From assembly GCA_016714125.1 (NCBI GenBank), contig JADJNX010000001.1, forward strand, positions 682,001 through 746,000: a stretch of 64,000 nt of DNA, given 5' to 3'. The position numbers and the translations under genes are program-made. The notes beneath the pieces were generated by a model that saw only the letters and a program-made list of their open reading frames with translations, did no database searches and was not told the DNA's origin. The stretch comes from Ignavibacteriales bacterium. GTDB lineage: Bacteria > Bacteroidota > Ignavibacteria > Ignavibacteriales > Ignavibacteriaceae. Shown here piece by piece: positions 1-8,142 of the stretch; position 1 is the stretch's first letter; each line of letters begins with the position of its first letter.

Positions 1-2
1 CA

Positions 3-233
3 AAAATCGAAAACCCATTATCTGATCTTATATCAGACGAAATCTATGAACTTCTTTCAAGTCACAGTTTAATTGATGAGAAAGCTGTTCGCGATTATCA
101 GATCAGAAAGAAATTCAAACAATTGAGAGCCGGTAAGGTTTCCGCCGGAGATGCTATCGATACTATTCGTGAGGAGTATCCTTACTTACAGTTTGATACA
201 ATCCGTAAGATTGTTTACCAGATAAGCAAGTAA
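3..233 (+). CDS. Hypothetical protein, C-terminal fragment
   Basis: The reading frame is open from base 3 to a TAA at 231-233, giving 76 residues of a protein whose start lies before the window. The piece is charged and helical-looking, with no membrane segment and no motif I recognise. It ends in Y-Q-I-S-K. A terminator-like hairpin follows about 120 bases later. Function is unknown; that it is coding rests on the open frame and ordinary residue composition. Confidence 0.55.
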   Translation, partial: KIENPLSDLISDEIYELLSSHSLIDEKAVRDYQIRKKFKQLRAGKVSAGDAIDTIREEYPYLQFDTIRKIVYQISK

Positions 234-351
234 AACTCAATTTAACATTTGTTTTATATCCCTGTCTTGTATATATTGCCCAGGTGATTGAAATTTATTT
301 GTTATAGTTTTGTTCATCAGTTCTTCCCCTGACTGGTGAACCACTTAAGTT

Positions 352-380
352 GCCCGGTAATTCCCATTGCCGGGCTTTTT
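352..380 (+). terminator. Rho-independent terminator
   Basis: A GC-rich hairpin (GCCCGG at 352-357 paired with CCGGGC at 370-375) is followed directly by five T residues. It sits between the partial first gene and the next ORF. It would end transcription of the upstream gene and argues against using the ATG at 336 as the start of the next gene. Confidence 0.7.
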
Positions 381-401
381 ATAATTATCAGGAATCTGAA
401 C

Positions 402-689
402 ATGGCAAAAAAAGTACAAGGAAGAACAGCCCCTAAGCAACCTCCCTTGTGGAAGAACCCTTCCCCATTTAAAATCTATTTTGACTCAACTAACTATATC
501 CTTCTCGCTGCCGGATTGGTTGCCCTAATAATCGGTTTTGTGCTCCTTTCTCAAAAACCATGGGATTCACCCTCGGCACTTGTAACCGCACCGTTAGTGC
601 TGATCGCAGCTTACATCGTAATTTTACCCGCTGCAATTCTCTTTAGATCAAAACCAAAACACCCCGTAGAAACCAAAGAGCAGCAGTGA
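402..689 (+). CDS. Small two-helix membrane protein, DUF3098-like
   Basis: The 95-residue product has a basic, proline-containing N-terminus (MAKKVQGRTAPKQPP), then two hydrophobic segments at roughly residues 33-50 and 61-82, then a short basic tail. This layout (Y-I-L-L-A-A-G helix, a short loop, then a second helix beginning L-V-T-A-P-L-V) resembles the DUF3098 family of Bacteroidota inner-membrane proteins, whose role is unknown. I chose ATG 402 over ATG 336 because the 336 start lies before a terminator hairpin and would add a non-conserved hydrophobic leader. The stop is one base before the next gene's ATG, so the two are probably cotranscribed. Confidence 0.6.
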   Translation: MAKKVQGRTAPKQPPLWKNPSPFKIYFDSTNYILLAAGLVALIIGFVLLSQKPWDSPSALVTAPLVLIAAYIVILPAAILFRSKPKHPVETKEQQ

Positions 690-690
690 T

Positions 691-966
691 ATGTTCCTTG
701 CCAGAGTGCATGGGAATGTAGTTTCCTCTGTAAAAAACAAGGAATTAAACGGACAGAAACTCCTGCTCGTCAGGAAGATCGACCTCGATGGCTCATATAT
801 GGATGAAAAAGACATTATTGCCATCGATTTTTCGTCTGCAGGTCCCGGTGACATCGTAATGGTAACACAAGAAGGTGATGCCGTTCAGCAAATTATTCAA
901 AACAAAAAATCCCCAGTCCACACGATTATTGTTGGTATCGTGGACAAAATATCCGTAACCGCATAA
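691..966 (+). CDS. EutN/CcmL family pentameric shell-type protein
   Basis: The 91-residue product begins MFLARVHGNVVSSVKNKELNGQ and continues with KLLLVRKIDLDG, GPGDIVMVTQEGDA and TIIVGIVDKIS. This matches the compact beta-barrel EutN/CcmL/PduN fold, which forms the pentamer capping the vertices of bacterial microcompartments. Length is typical (85-100 residues). No hexameric shell protein (Pfam BMC) or encapsulated enzyme is visible in the window; the neighbours are a small membrane protein and dprA. The start is fixed by the one-base gap after the upstream stop. Family assignment is good; a true microcompartment role here is unproven, and an orphan EutN homologue with another oligomeric role is possible. 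Confidence 0.8.
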   Translation: MFLARVHGNVVSSVKNKELNGQKLLLVRKIDLDGSYMDEKDIIAIDFSSAGPGDIVMVTQEGDAVQQIIQNKKSPVHTIIVGIVDKISVTA

Positions 967-973
967 AAGTTAT

Positions 974-2091
974 ATGCAGTCGATTCCCCTCGAAGAATAT
1001 GTTGCTCTCCGTCGATTATTAAACTGCAAACATATCGGAATTGTGCGTCTTCGCTCAATGATTGATGCCATCGGTTCCGGAACTCAACTGATCGACACAC
1101 CACCCAAAAACCTCCTTCATATCGAAAAAATGACTGATCTTGTAATCAAAGGTTTTATTGAGGGAGCAAAAAATGGTGACAACGATGCCGATTACAAAAA
1201 GAATATGAATATGTAACTTCAATTACGGGTTCAATTCTTGCCTATGGACAGCCGGGTTACCCCTCTTCCCTTTCAAATATCTACGATCCACCCATTCTGC
1301 TTTATGTGGTTGGTGATTTGATTGAACAGGATAAAAAGGCACTTGCAATTGTCGGGTCCAGAACACCATCACCTTATGGCACAAAAACCGCTTCCGATTT
1401 TAGTCGTGATCTTGTTAATGAAGGTTTTACTGTTATAAGTGGACTTGCCAGAGGGATCGACACAACCGCCCACAAAGCTGCACTTTCAGCCGGTGGAAGA
1501 ACAATTGCCGTTCTCGGCAGTGGATTTAAAAACATTTATCCCTCCGAAAACAAAAAACTTGCAAAAGATATCAGTACCTCAGGTGCAGTTATCACTGAAT
1601 TTGCCCCAGACACAAAACCCGATGCAATAAATTTCCCTGCAAGAAACAGAATTATCAGTGGTCTTTCTCTCGGTTCACTTATCGTTGAAACTGCAGAAAA
1701 AGGAGGTGCCCTCCACACTGCCGCCTTTGCAATTGATCAGGGGAGAGAAGTTTTTGCAATCCCCGGAAATATCAACTCACTAAAATCTGGTGGGACAAAC
1801 AGGCTGATCCAGGATGGAAATGCAAAACTTGTTCTGAATGTCGCCGATATTCTGATAGAGTTTAAGATTGTCCCTAAATCAACTCCTGAACCCACACCGG
1901 TTATACAACTCTCCGAACTCTCAATGTTTGAAGAGAAAATTTATACCACTATTGGCTTTGAACCGTTACATATCGACCAGATATCCGGTATTACGGGACT
2001 AAATATCTCCGAATGTCTTATTAACCTTTTGCAACTCGAGTTTAAGGGACTGGTTCGCCAACAACCCGGCAAAAACTTTGTGAGAATATAG
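974..2091 (+). CDS. dprA: DNA processing protein DprA (frameshifted)
   Basis: DprA protects incoming single-stranded DNA and loads RecA during natural transformation. The N-terminal helical domain is read from 974. The frame breaks in the A run at 1196-1200; adding one A joins it to the Rossmann-like domain (LAYGQPGYPSSLSNIYDPP, then VGSRTPSPYG, SGLARGIDTTAH and FPARNRIISGLS). A C-terminal winged-helix-like domain (residues about 310-372, ending GKNFVRI) completes a protein of normal length, near 372 residues. It starts 7 bases after the EutN-like gene and is followed within 10 bases by the ABC ATPase gene, suggesting one transcript. The break is probably a sequencing error, since both halves are well conserved. 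Confidence 0.9.
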
Positions 2092-2100
2092 AACCACATT

Positions 2101-2828
2101 ATGATAGAAGTAAAAGATCTTTACAAAAGTTTTGGTGACAACAAGGTGCTTCGTGGTTTAAGCCTCGATATCAATCAGGGTGAAACTCTCGCGGTGATTG
2201 GAAGATCAGGTTGTGGGAAATCGGTACTTCTGAAGCATATAATTGGACTTCTAAGACCTGATAGCGGCACAGTAATGGTTGAGGGGTATAACATCAATCA
2301 GATTAACGAAAAAGACCTCTACGAACTCCGTAAGAAGTTTGGGTTTTTGTTTCAGGGAGCTGCTCTCTTCGATTCTATGACGGTGGGTGACAATATCTCC
2401 CTCCCTTTAATCGAGAGCAACTCTAAATTTACCACGACTGAAATTGACAAACGGGTAGCTGAAAAATTGGAACTCGTAGGACTCCCCGGTATCGAAGCAT
2501 TAAAACCTGCTGAACTTTCCGGAGGAATGCGTAAAAGAGTTGGGCTTGCCAGAGCCCTCATCACCGACCCTGAATATATCCTATACGATGAACCTACAAC
2601 GGGACTTGACCCAATAATGAGTGAATCGATCGACAATCTTGTTAAAGACCTGAGTGAAAAACTTAAAGTAACCTCAATAGTTGTTACACACGATATGATA
2701 AGCGTTAATATCGTTGCCACAAGAGTAGCCCTCGCCCACGAAGGAAGAATCTATTTCACCGGCACCCCCCAGGAACTCGCCTCTTCAGATGATGACATCA
2801 TAAAGATTTTATCGCGAGAACTTTGTAG
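2101..2828 (+). CDS. mlaF: MlaF-type ABC transporter ATP-binding protein (frameshift near C-terminus)
   Basis: ATPase subunit of an Mla-type phospholipid (or related MCE-linked) transporter acting at the inner membrane. Walker A is GRSGCGKS (residues about 37-44), the signature is LSGGMRKR, and Walker B is ILYDEPTTGLD with a following H in VVTHD. As read, the frame continues to 2901 with an unlikely hydrophobic tail. Adding one A in the run at 2802-2804 gives a family-like end, K-D-F-I-A-R-T-L, with a stop at 2826-2828, which I prefer. No permease or MCE gene lies next to it in the window, so the exact substrate is inferred from family resemblance only. Confidence 0.8.
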
Positions 2829-2924
2829 TAAACGATTAATTCATTTTTTTTTATTTCGATTTGTTGCCGTATATTACAAGACTGTTTTCCAATTTTTATG
2901 AGCAAGAGCCAGGAGTTTATTTTT

Positions 2925-3164
2925 ATGTCAAGAACATGCCAAGTTACCGGAGTAAAACCAAACTCCCGCAGCAGCACTCCCCACGCTCACAACCATCCCA
3001 ACAGAAGATTCCTTCCCAATCTCCAGAAAAAGAGAATCTGGGTTCAGGAACTTAATAGATTTGTGACCGTGAAACTTACCGCCAATGCAATCAAGACTAT
3101 TGCTAAAAACGGTACTGCTGTTATCGCACAGTTGGTAAGAGAGAAAAAAATCGCCATCAGGTAG
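2925..3164 (+). CDS. rpmB: Large ribosomal subunit protein bL28
   Basis: The product begins MSRTCQVTGVKP and is 79 residues, normal for bL28, with the conserved N-S-R-S-S-T-P-H-A-H-N segment and the IAKNGTAVIA end region. ATG 2925 is chosen over ATG 2898 because AGGAG lies 8-9 bases upstream and the family starts with this Met. It is followed by a strong terminator, so it is probably expressed from its own promoter in the AT-rich stretch around 2840-2900. bL28 is a structural protein of the 50S subunit. Confidence 0.95.
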   Translation: MSRTCQVTGVKPNSRSSTPHAHNHPNRRFLPNLQKKRIWVQELNRFVTVKLTANAIKTIAKNGTAVIAQLVREKKIAIR

Positions 3165-3186
3165 TTTTTCTCCATATAGATTTTGA

Positions 3187-3216
3187 AAAGCAGTGCATTT
3201 TGCACTGCTTTTTTTG
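3187..3216 (+). terminator. Rho-independent terminator after rpmB
   Basis: A perfect 9-bp stem (AGCAGTGCA / TGCACTGCT) with a TTT loop is followed by a run of seven Ts. It lies about 25 bases after the rpmB stop. Confidence 0.9.
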
Positions 3217-3385
3217 TCATTATTTTGGTTGCCTGGAGGGTTTGCTCTTAATTATAAATTTTAATTTGGGCGGCAAATTCACACCACTTAATAACCAGCC
3301 TCACCTATTCAAAGGATTTTCACTCCTCCCCTTCAAGCTAAGCGAATCCTCTATGACTTTGACAAATTGTTTTTAAACCTAAAAT
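3217..3385. other. Non-coding gap between converging operons
   Basis: AT-rich sequence between the rpmB terminator and the terminator of the opposing rpsF operon. No start-plus-frame of interest and no repeat was seen in it. Confidence 0.5.
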
Positions 3386-3418
3386 AAAAAAAAAGCTGCC
3401 CCATTTCTGAAGCAGCTT
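3386..3418 (-). terminator. Rho-independent terminator of the rpsF-ssb-rpsR-rplI operon
   Basis: On the minus strand, AAGCTGC pairs with GCAGCTT (3393-3399 and 3412-3418) and is followed by a run of Us encoded by the A run at 3386-3394. It lies about 30 bases beyond the rplI stop. Confidence 0.85.
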
Positions 3419-3449
3419 AATACCTAATACCAAATACTTAATATTTAGG
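3419..3449. repeat. Degenerate heptamer tandem repeat
   Basis: The 30 bases between the operon terminator and the rplI stop read as three to four copies of a 7-mer. On the minus strand the copies are close to GGTATTA, with AGTATTT as a variant. A second array of the same unit lies at 51823-51866. Confidence 0.55.
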
Positions 3450-3831
3450 TCAGTCTTCTTTTTGTTCCTTAACTACAAACACTTTTATCTTGGCGATAAC
3501 AGTTGGGTGCAGTTTAACGGGTACATCGTAGATACCGAGAGCTCTGATTGGATCAGGAAGATCGATAGATCTTTTGTCGAGATCAAATCCTTTTTCCTTT
3601 AATCCTTCAGCGATCATCTGTGAAGTGACAGCACCAAAAAGTTTGTCTTCTTCACCGGCTTGAACAAAAAGTTCAATCTTTACATTCTCAATTGCGGTTG
3701 CAAGCTGGGTAGCTGCAGCCACTTCTTTATCTCTTTTCTTGTTGATCAGTCTTTTCTCATCCTCAATAGCTCTCATATTGCCTTTAAGGGCTGCATAAGC
3801 TATCGATATTTTGTCTTAATATTACTTTCAT
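3450..3831 (-). pseudogene. rplI: Large ribosomal subunit protein bL9, internally deleted/frameshifted as read
   Basis: The C-terminal two thirds are intact bL9 (AYAALKGNMRAIEDEKRL onward through a long helix to a C-terminal domain ending VFVVKEQKED). The start is ATG at 3831, with GGAG just upstream, giving MKVILRQNID. After that the sequence jumps, out of frame, to AYAALKGN. About 25-28 residues of the N-terminal rRNA-binding domain (the family's G-x-x-V-x-V-x-x-G-Y-A-R-N-x-L-I-P stretch) are missing. This is more than the single-base breaks seen in other genes here. It sits last in the usual rpsF-ssb-rpsR-rplI operon. A collapsed assembly is the simplest explanation; a true deletion cannot be excluded. 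Confidence 0.8.
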
Positions 3832-3849
3832 TATCCAATCTCCATTAAA

Positions 3850-4125
3850 TTATTTAACCGAATCAGCTACATATGGAAGAATAGCCATGTGTCTTGCTCT
3901 TTTAATAGCAGTAGTCAACTGGCGGTGATATTTTGCACTGGTACCGGTAATTCTTTTAGGGATTATCTTACCTTGTTCGGTAATAAATTTCTGCAAGAGC
4001 TTGGCATCTTTGTAATCGATGTATTTAATGCCCATCTGCGTAAATCTGCAAACTTTATTGGGCTTTAACATACGCATCTTGTTTCTGTTATTGCTAAAGT
4101 TGTTGTTGTTATTAGTGTAAATCAT
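3850..4125 (-). CDS. rpsR: Small ribosomal subunit protein bS18
   Basis: A 91-residue basic protein with the family core VCRFTQMGIKYIDYKD, KLLQKFITEQGKIIPKRITG and TAIKRARHMAILPY. The N-terminus is unusually Asn-rich (MIYTNNNNNFSNNRN). bS18 pairs with bS6 on the platform of the 30S subunit. It starts 2 bases after the ssb stop and precedes rplI by 18 bases, so all are in one operon. Confidence 0.95.
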   Translation of the reverse strand: MIYTNNNNNFSNNRNKMRMLKPNKVCRFTQMGIKYIDYKDAKLLQKFITEQGKIIPKRITGTSAKYHRQLTTAIKRARHMAILPYVADSVK

Positions 4126-4127
4126 AA

Positions 4128-4601
4128 TTACTCTTTAATAAGTTTAGATTCTTCTTCAGTTAAGAACTTATCGAATGAATCGGATGTGTAACCGGCTGAG
4201 TCATCATCGTAATCAGTGATGGCTTCCTCATATAACTCTTCTCCGGTCGGTTTAAATCGTTTATTTAGAAATTGAATCCGCCTGGCTTTTATTTCCACGA
4301 TACTGCGACTGCTCCCATCGTCACTTCTCCAGTTACGACTTTGCAACTCGCCATCAACCAAAACGGCTGAACCCTTCCTGACACGCTCGCGACAGCTTTC
4401 AGCCAACTTGTTCCATGCTACCACTCCAACAAAACAGACATCCTCTTGCCACTGGCTGCCGGAGTCCCTGAATTTTCTGTTGGAGGCTATGGTAAAATTG
4501 ACCACCGGCGTCCCGTTTGTAGTGTGCCTGTAAACAGGGTCTTTTGTTAAATTTCCGGCTATAACTACAAAGTTAATTTCCGGCATTTTCAACTCAGCCA
4601 T
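4128..4601 (-). CDS. ssb: Single-stranded DNA-binding protein
   Basis: OB-fold SSB: PEINFVVIAGNLTKDP, then TPVVNFTIASNRKF, VCFVGVVAWNKLAE, GSAVLVDGELQSRNW. An acidic, disordered tail (YDDDSAGYTSDSFDKF) follows. At 157 residues the length is normal. The tail ends E-E-E-S-K-L-I-K-E rather than the usual acidic D-D-I-P-F-type tip that recruits partner proteins. Two Met codons (4601 and 4586) are possible starts; the second gives MPEINFVV and is equally plausible. Its place between rpsF and rpsR is the classic bacterial arrangement. Confidence 0.92.
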   Translation of the reverse strand: MAELKMPEINFVVIAGNLTKDPVYRHTTNGTPVVNFTIASNRKFRDSGSQWQEDVCFVGVVAWNKLAESCRERVRKGSAVLVDGELQSRNWRSDDGSSRSIVEIKARRIQFLNKRFKPTGEELYEEAITDYDDDSAGYTSDSFDKFLTEEESKLIKE

Positions 4602-4622
4602 ATATGATTTCCTCTTTCATTG

Positions 4623-5242
4623 TCAGGCCGACTTCTCGTCAGTATCTTCTTTCTTTTCAGCTACGACTTCTTCTGCAGGTGCCTCTACTGAAATCTCTGC
4701 TTCGACCTCAGGACTCGCTTCGGCTACAGGTGCTGCTTCTGCAACTTCTACTACAGGTTCAACCACAGGTTCTTCTGCAACTACCTCTGCTACAGGTTCA
4801 CTTGCGGGAGCTTCAACTGCATGTGCTTCAGCAGGAACTTCTGCTTTTTCCTCTGCAACCGGTGTTTCCACAACTTCTTCCTCAATAACTTCGGCCTCTG
4901 TTTCAGCAGCTTCAGCTTCAAATTTCCTTGTTGCAAAATACTCAAGAGCTTCTTTTTCAAGTCTGATTGTTAAAAATCTAACAACTGACTCGTCAATTTT
5001 CATAAGTCTCTCAAGCTCTGCGATCAAGTCAACCGGAGCTTCAAACCTGTAAATTACATAGTATCCAATTCTATTTTGTTGATAGTGTAAGCAAGTCTTT
5101 TCCTGCCCCACTTTTCAGTTTCCGATATCTCGCCACCGCCATCGGTGATGATACCGGTGATCTTTGCCACAACGGCTTCGATCTGTTCGTCATCCAGAGC
5201 CGCATTAATAATAACGGCTGTTTCATAGTGATTTCTTCTCAA
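4623..5242 (-). CDS. rpsF: Small ribosomal subunit protein bS6 with long acidic tail (frameshifted)
   Basis: The start is TTG at 5242 (product M-R-R-N-H-Y-E-T-A), supported by GGGAGGA 5-11 bases upstream. The frame breaks in the four-T run at 5074-5077; one added base joins RLAYTINK to NRIGYYVIYRFEAPVDLI, exactly as expected for bS6. The core ends near LEYFATRKFE. About 95-100 residues of Ala/Glu/Val/Pro-rich low-complexity sequence follow, ending KKEDTDEKSA. E. coli bS6 carries a much shorter glutamate tail. First gene of the rpsF-ssb-rpsR-rplI operon. A 6-bp GC hairpin lies just upstream of the ribosome binding site. Confidence 0.92.
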
Positions 5243-5263
5243 GAATCCTCCCTATGGACTAGG

Positions 5264-5286
5264 ACCCGGCACATGTTGTTCCGGGT
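5264..5286 (-). promoter_or_regulatory. Hairpin in rpsF leader, candidate bS6:bS18 autoregulatory element
   Basis: On the minus strand ACCCGG (5281-5286) pairs with CCGGGT (5264-5269) around an 11-base loop. It ends about 12 bases before the rpsF Shine-Dalgarno and has no U run, so it is not an intrinsic terminator of the upstream hppA. rpsF leaders in several phyla carry a structured RNA with a CCG-containing loop that binds the bS6:bS18 complex. The position fits, but I cannot confirm the consensus. Confidence 0.4.
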
Positions 5287-5317
5287 AGGGTTAATAAATA
5301 AATGAACAATAATTTTT

Positions 5318-7536
5318 TTACTTTATAAGTGGTGCTATTACAAGCGCCACAACCGACATCAACTTAATTAAGATGTTGAGTGATGGACCTGAAATATCCT
5401 TAAATGGATCTCCTACTGTATCACCAACTACCGCAGCTTTGTGGGGCTCGGAGCCTTTGTAATACATCTGTCCGTTATATTCAACACCTTCTTCAAACAT
5501 TTTTTTTGCATTGTCCCATGCTCCACCTGCGTTCGATTGGAAAATCGCCATCAAAACACCGGTAACAGTTACTCCTGCGAGCAAACCACCAAGCATTTCA
5601 GCTCCACCAAGAAAACCTGTAAGAACAGGAACAACAACAGCTAAAAGACTTGGAAGCACCATCTGTTTAATGGCTGATTCTGTTGAAATTTCAACACATT
5701 TGCCATATTCAGCTTTCCCTTCGGCAGCATCAAAAATGTTCTGATCTTCCTGGCTCCAGTGTTCCCTCTCTTTGTCGTCATTTTTACGCATAACGTTTAG
5801 TGCGGCTTTGAGTTCAGGAATTGATGCAAACTGTCTTCTAACTTCTTCAATCATCGACATTGCTGCTTTACCAACGGCCATCATAGCCATGGCAGAGAAA
5901 AGGAAAGGAACGGCTCCTCCAAGGAAGAGACCCGCGATAACTTTCGCTTTTGAAATATCGATAACTTTAAGATCGGCTGCAGTCATAAACGCTCCAAACA
6001 ATGCAAGAGCTGTAAGTGCTGCTGATCCAATTGCAAACCCTTTTCCAATGGCTGCTGTTGTGTTACCAACTGCATCAAGTTTGTCAGTTCTCTCCCTAAC
6101 TTCTTTTGGAAGATCTGCCATTTGGGCAATTCCACCGGCGTTATCTGAAATTGGTCCGTATGCATCAACTGCAAGCTGGATTCCAAGATTTGACAACATA
6201 CCTACTGCTGCAATCGCTATGCCGTAGAATCCGGCAAGTTCAAACGATACAACAATCGAAAAAGCGATGATGATTGTCGGAATGGCTGTTGACATCATAC
6301 CGGTACTTAAACCCGCAATAATGTTTGTTGCACTTCCTGTCATCGACTGACGAACGATATTCATTACAGGACCTTTTCCGGTGCCTGTGTAATATTCGGT
6401 TACAAGTCCAATAAGCAGACCTGCTACCAAACCAATTACTGTAGAAATAAAAACACCAACTGAGGTGTATTCTCTAATTTCTCCATATAAAGGATCATTA
6501 TAGCTCCAGCTCCCCGGAAGCATATATTGAATGAGGAACCATAATCCCGCGATTGTAAACAGGGAGGATAAAAACTCCCCTGTGTTTAAAGCGCGTTGAG
6601 GGTCGCCGCCATCCTTCACTTTAACAAAATATGTTCCCGCTATCGACATTACAATTCCAAGAGCTGCAATTGATAATGGCAGCAATACTGCACCCAAACC
6701 ATCAAAATGCTCTGAAAACCCTGTGAAATGGGGATAAATGCCGCACCCAAAACCATTGTACCAACTATCGCTCCGACATAACTTTCGAAGAGATCGGCTC
6801 CCATACCTGCCACATCACCAACATTATCACCAACATTATCTGCAATGGTTGCAGGGTTGAGTGGGTGATCTTCAGGAATTCCGGCTTCAACTTTACCTAC
6901 AAGATCAGCACCAACATCGGCTGCTTTTGTGTAGATTCCGCCGCCAACTCTTGCAAAAAGTGCAATTGAGGAAGCCCCGAATGAAAAACCTGTGATTACC
7001 GTAATAACTTTGCTTGTAGCAGTTGCCAACAGAGCCTTATCACTGAAAACATCCGGTGTTAACCACATTTGGGAATAGAGTGCAAGTAACATTCCAAGAC
7101 CCAAAACTCCGAGACCAACAACTCCGAGTCCCATAACCGTACCACCTGTGAAGGCGATATTTAATGCGGCTCCGATACTTTTTCTCGCAGCGTGTGTAGT
7201 TCGCACATTTGCCTTTGTTGCAGCTTTCATACCAATGTAGCCTGCAAGTGCCGACGAAAATGCTCCCAAAATGAATGAAACAGCCACCAAAGGATGTGAA
7301 TCCTCTTTCATGTTGGCTGTAACAGCAAGCAATATTGCCACAAGAGTAACAAATATTGCAAGGACCTTGTATTCTGCTCTCAGAAATGCCATTGCGCCTT
7401 CGGCAATGTACCCTGAGATCCGCACCATCTTTTCTGTGCCGGGGTCTTGTTTGGATATCCAGTTTGATTTCACATAAGTGAACAACAGACTTAATATCCC
7501 AAACAACGGCAAAATATAGATGATATAATGTTCCAT
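5318..7536 (-). CDS. hppA: Membrane-bound K+-dependent pyrophosphatase (frameshifted)
   Basis: Integral membrane pyrophosphatase that couples PPi hydrolysis to H+ or Na+ pumping. The parts read at 6649-7536 and 5318-6697 join by adding one base in the A run at 6715-6718 (minus strand GFSEHFDGLGAVLLPLS), giving about 740 residues. Visible motifs: DVGADLVGKVE, ATIADNVGDNVGDVAG, the inner DNAGGIAQMADLP, and near the C-terminus HKAAVVGDTVGDPFKD. The position that separates subfamilies reads GNTTAA rather than GNTTKA, the signature of K+-dependent enzymes. Whether it pumps Na+ or H+ I cannot tell by eye. The ATG lies 13 bases after the pth stop. Confidence 0.93.
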
Positions 7537-7549
7537 TTAATCTCCCGGA

Positions 7550-8139
7550 TTAATCGATTATTGTTTGGTCTTTAATTATCAGCTTACTGTTGGCGTCAAG
7601 TATCCCTTTAACACCCGTCCTGATAAATTCATTTGCTAACAATGAACAAGTTTCAAACACTCTAATTGTGCCTTCGAACTCATCTTTTTCAAATGGACTC
7701 AACACATAATCTGCCATGGCGCCGGGAGAAAAATTATTCCCGATGCCTATACGCAACCAGTGAAATTTTCACTTTCGATTGAGTAAATGATTGAGCTGAT
7801 CCCGTTGTGTCCTCCGTCGCTCCCCTTTAATTTAACTTTGTATTTTCCCGGTTCAAGATTAATCTCATCATAAACAACAAGCATATCTTCAGGTGAGCCA
7901 TTAAACTCATTCAGAAGATCAAAAACAGCGTTACCACTAAGATTTACATAAGTGACAGGTTTTATAAGCAAGAAAGGATTCCCCTCAAGGGAACCCTCTG
8001 CCTGATAATATTCGTATTTTGAAGGTGTGAACTTCAGAGAATGAAGGGAAGCAAATTGGTCAAGAAACATAAACCCGGCATTGTGACGGGTTTTTTCGTA
8101 TTTTCTTCCAGGATTGCCAATCCCGACTATAAATCTCAA
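7550..8139 (-). CDS. pth: Peptidyl-tRNA hydrolase (frameshifted)
   Basis: Releases tRNA from stalled peptidyl-tRNA. The product begins with a TTG start at 8139 (M-R-F-I-V-G-I-GNPGRKYEKTRHNAGF), with the catalytic His in TRHNAG and the conserved DEINLEPGKYKVKLKGSDGGHNGISSI. The frame breaks in the three-A run at 7763-7765. One added base gives ENFHWLRIGIGN and continues to the C-terminal helix, about 196 residues in all, normal for the family. The start lies 3 bases beyond the rplY stop; rplY-pth is a common pair. Confidence 0.93.
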
Positions 8140-8142
8140 GCC

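Noticed and set aside
691..966. Microcompartment locus around the EutN-like gene
   Set aside because: No hexamer shell protein or lumen enzyme gene lies nearby.
4604..4888. Plus-strand Leu/Gln-rich ORF of 94 residues
   Set aside because: It is the antisense shadow of the Ala/Glu-rich bS6 tail; its composition follows from the repeat codons on the other strand.
5264..5286. Intrinsic terminator of hppA
   Set aside because: No U run follows the hairpin on the minus strand, and it is closer to the rpsF ribosome binding site.
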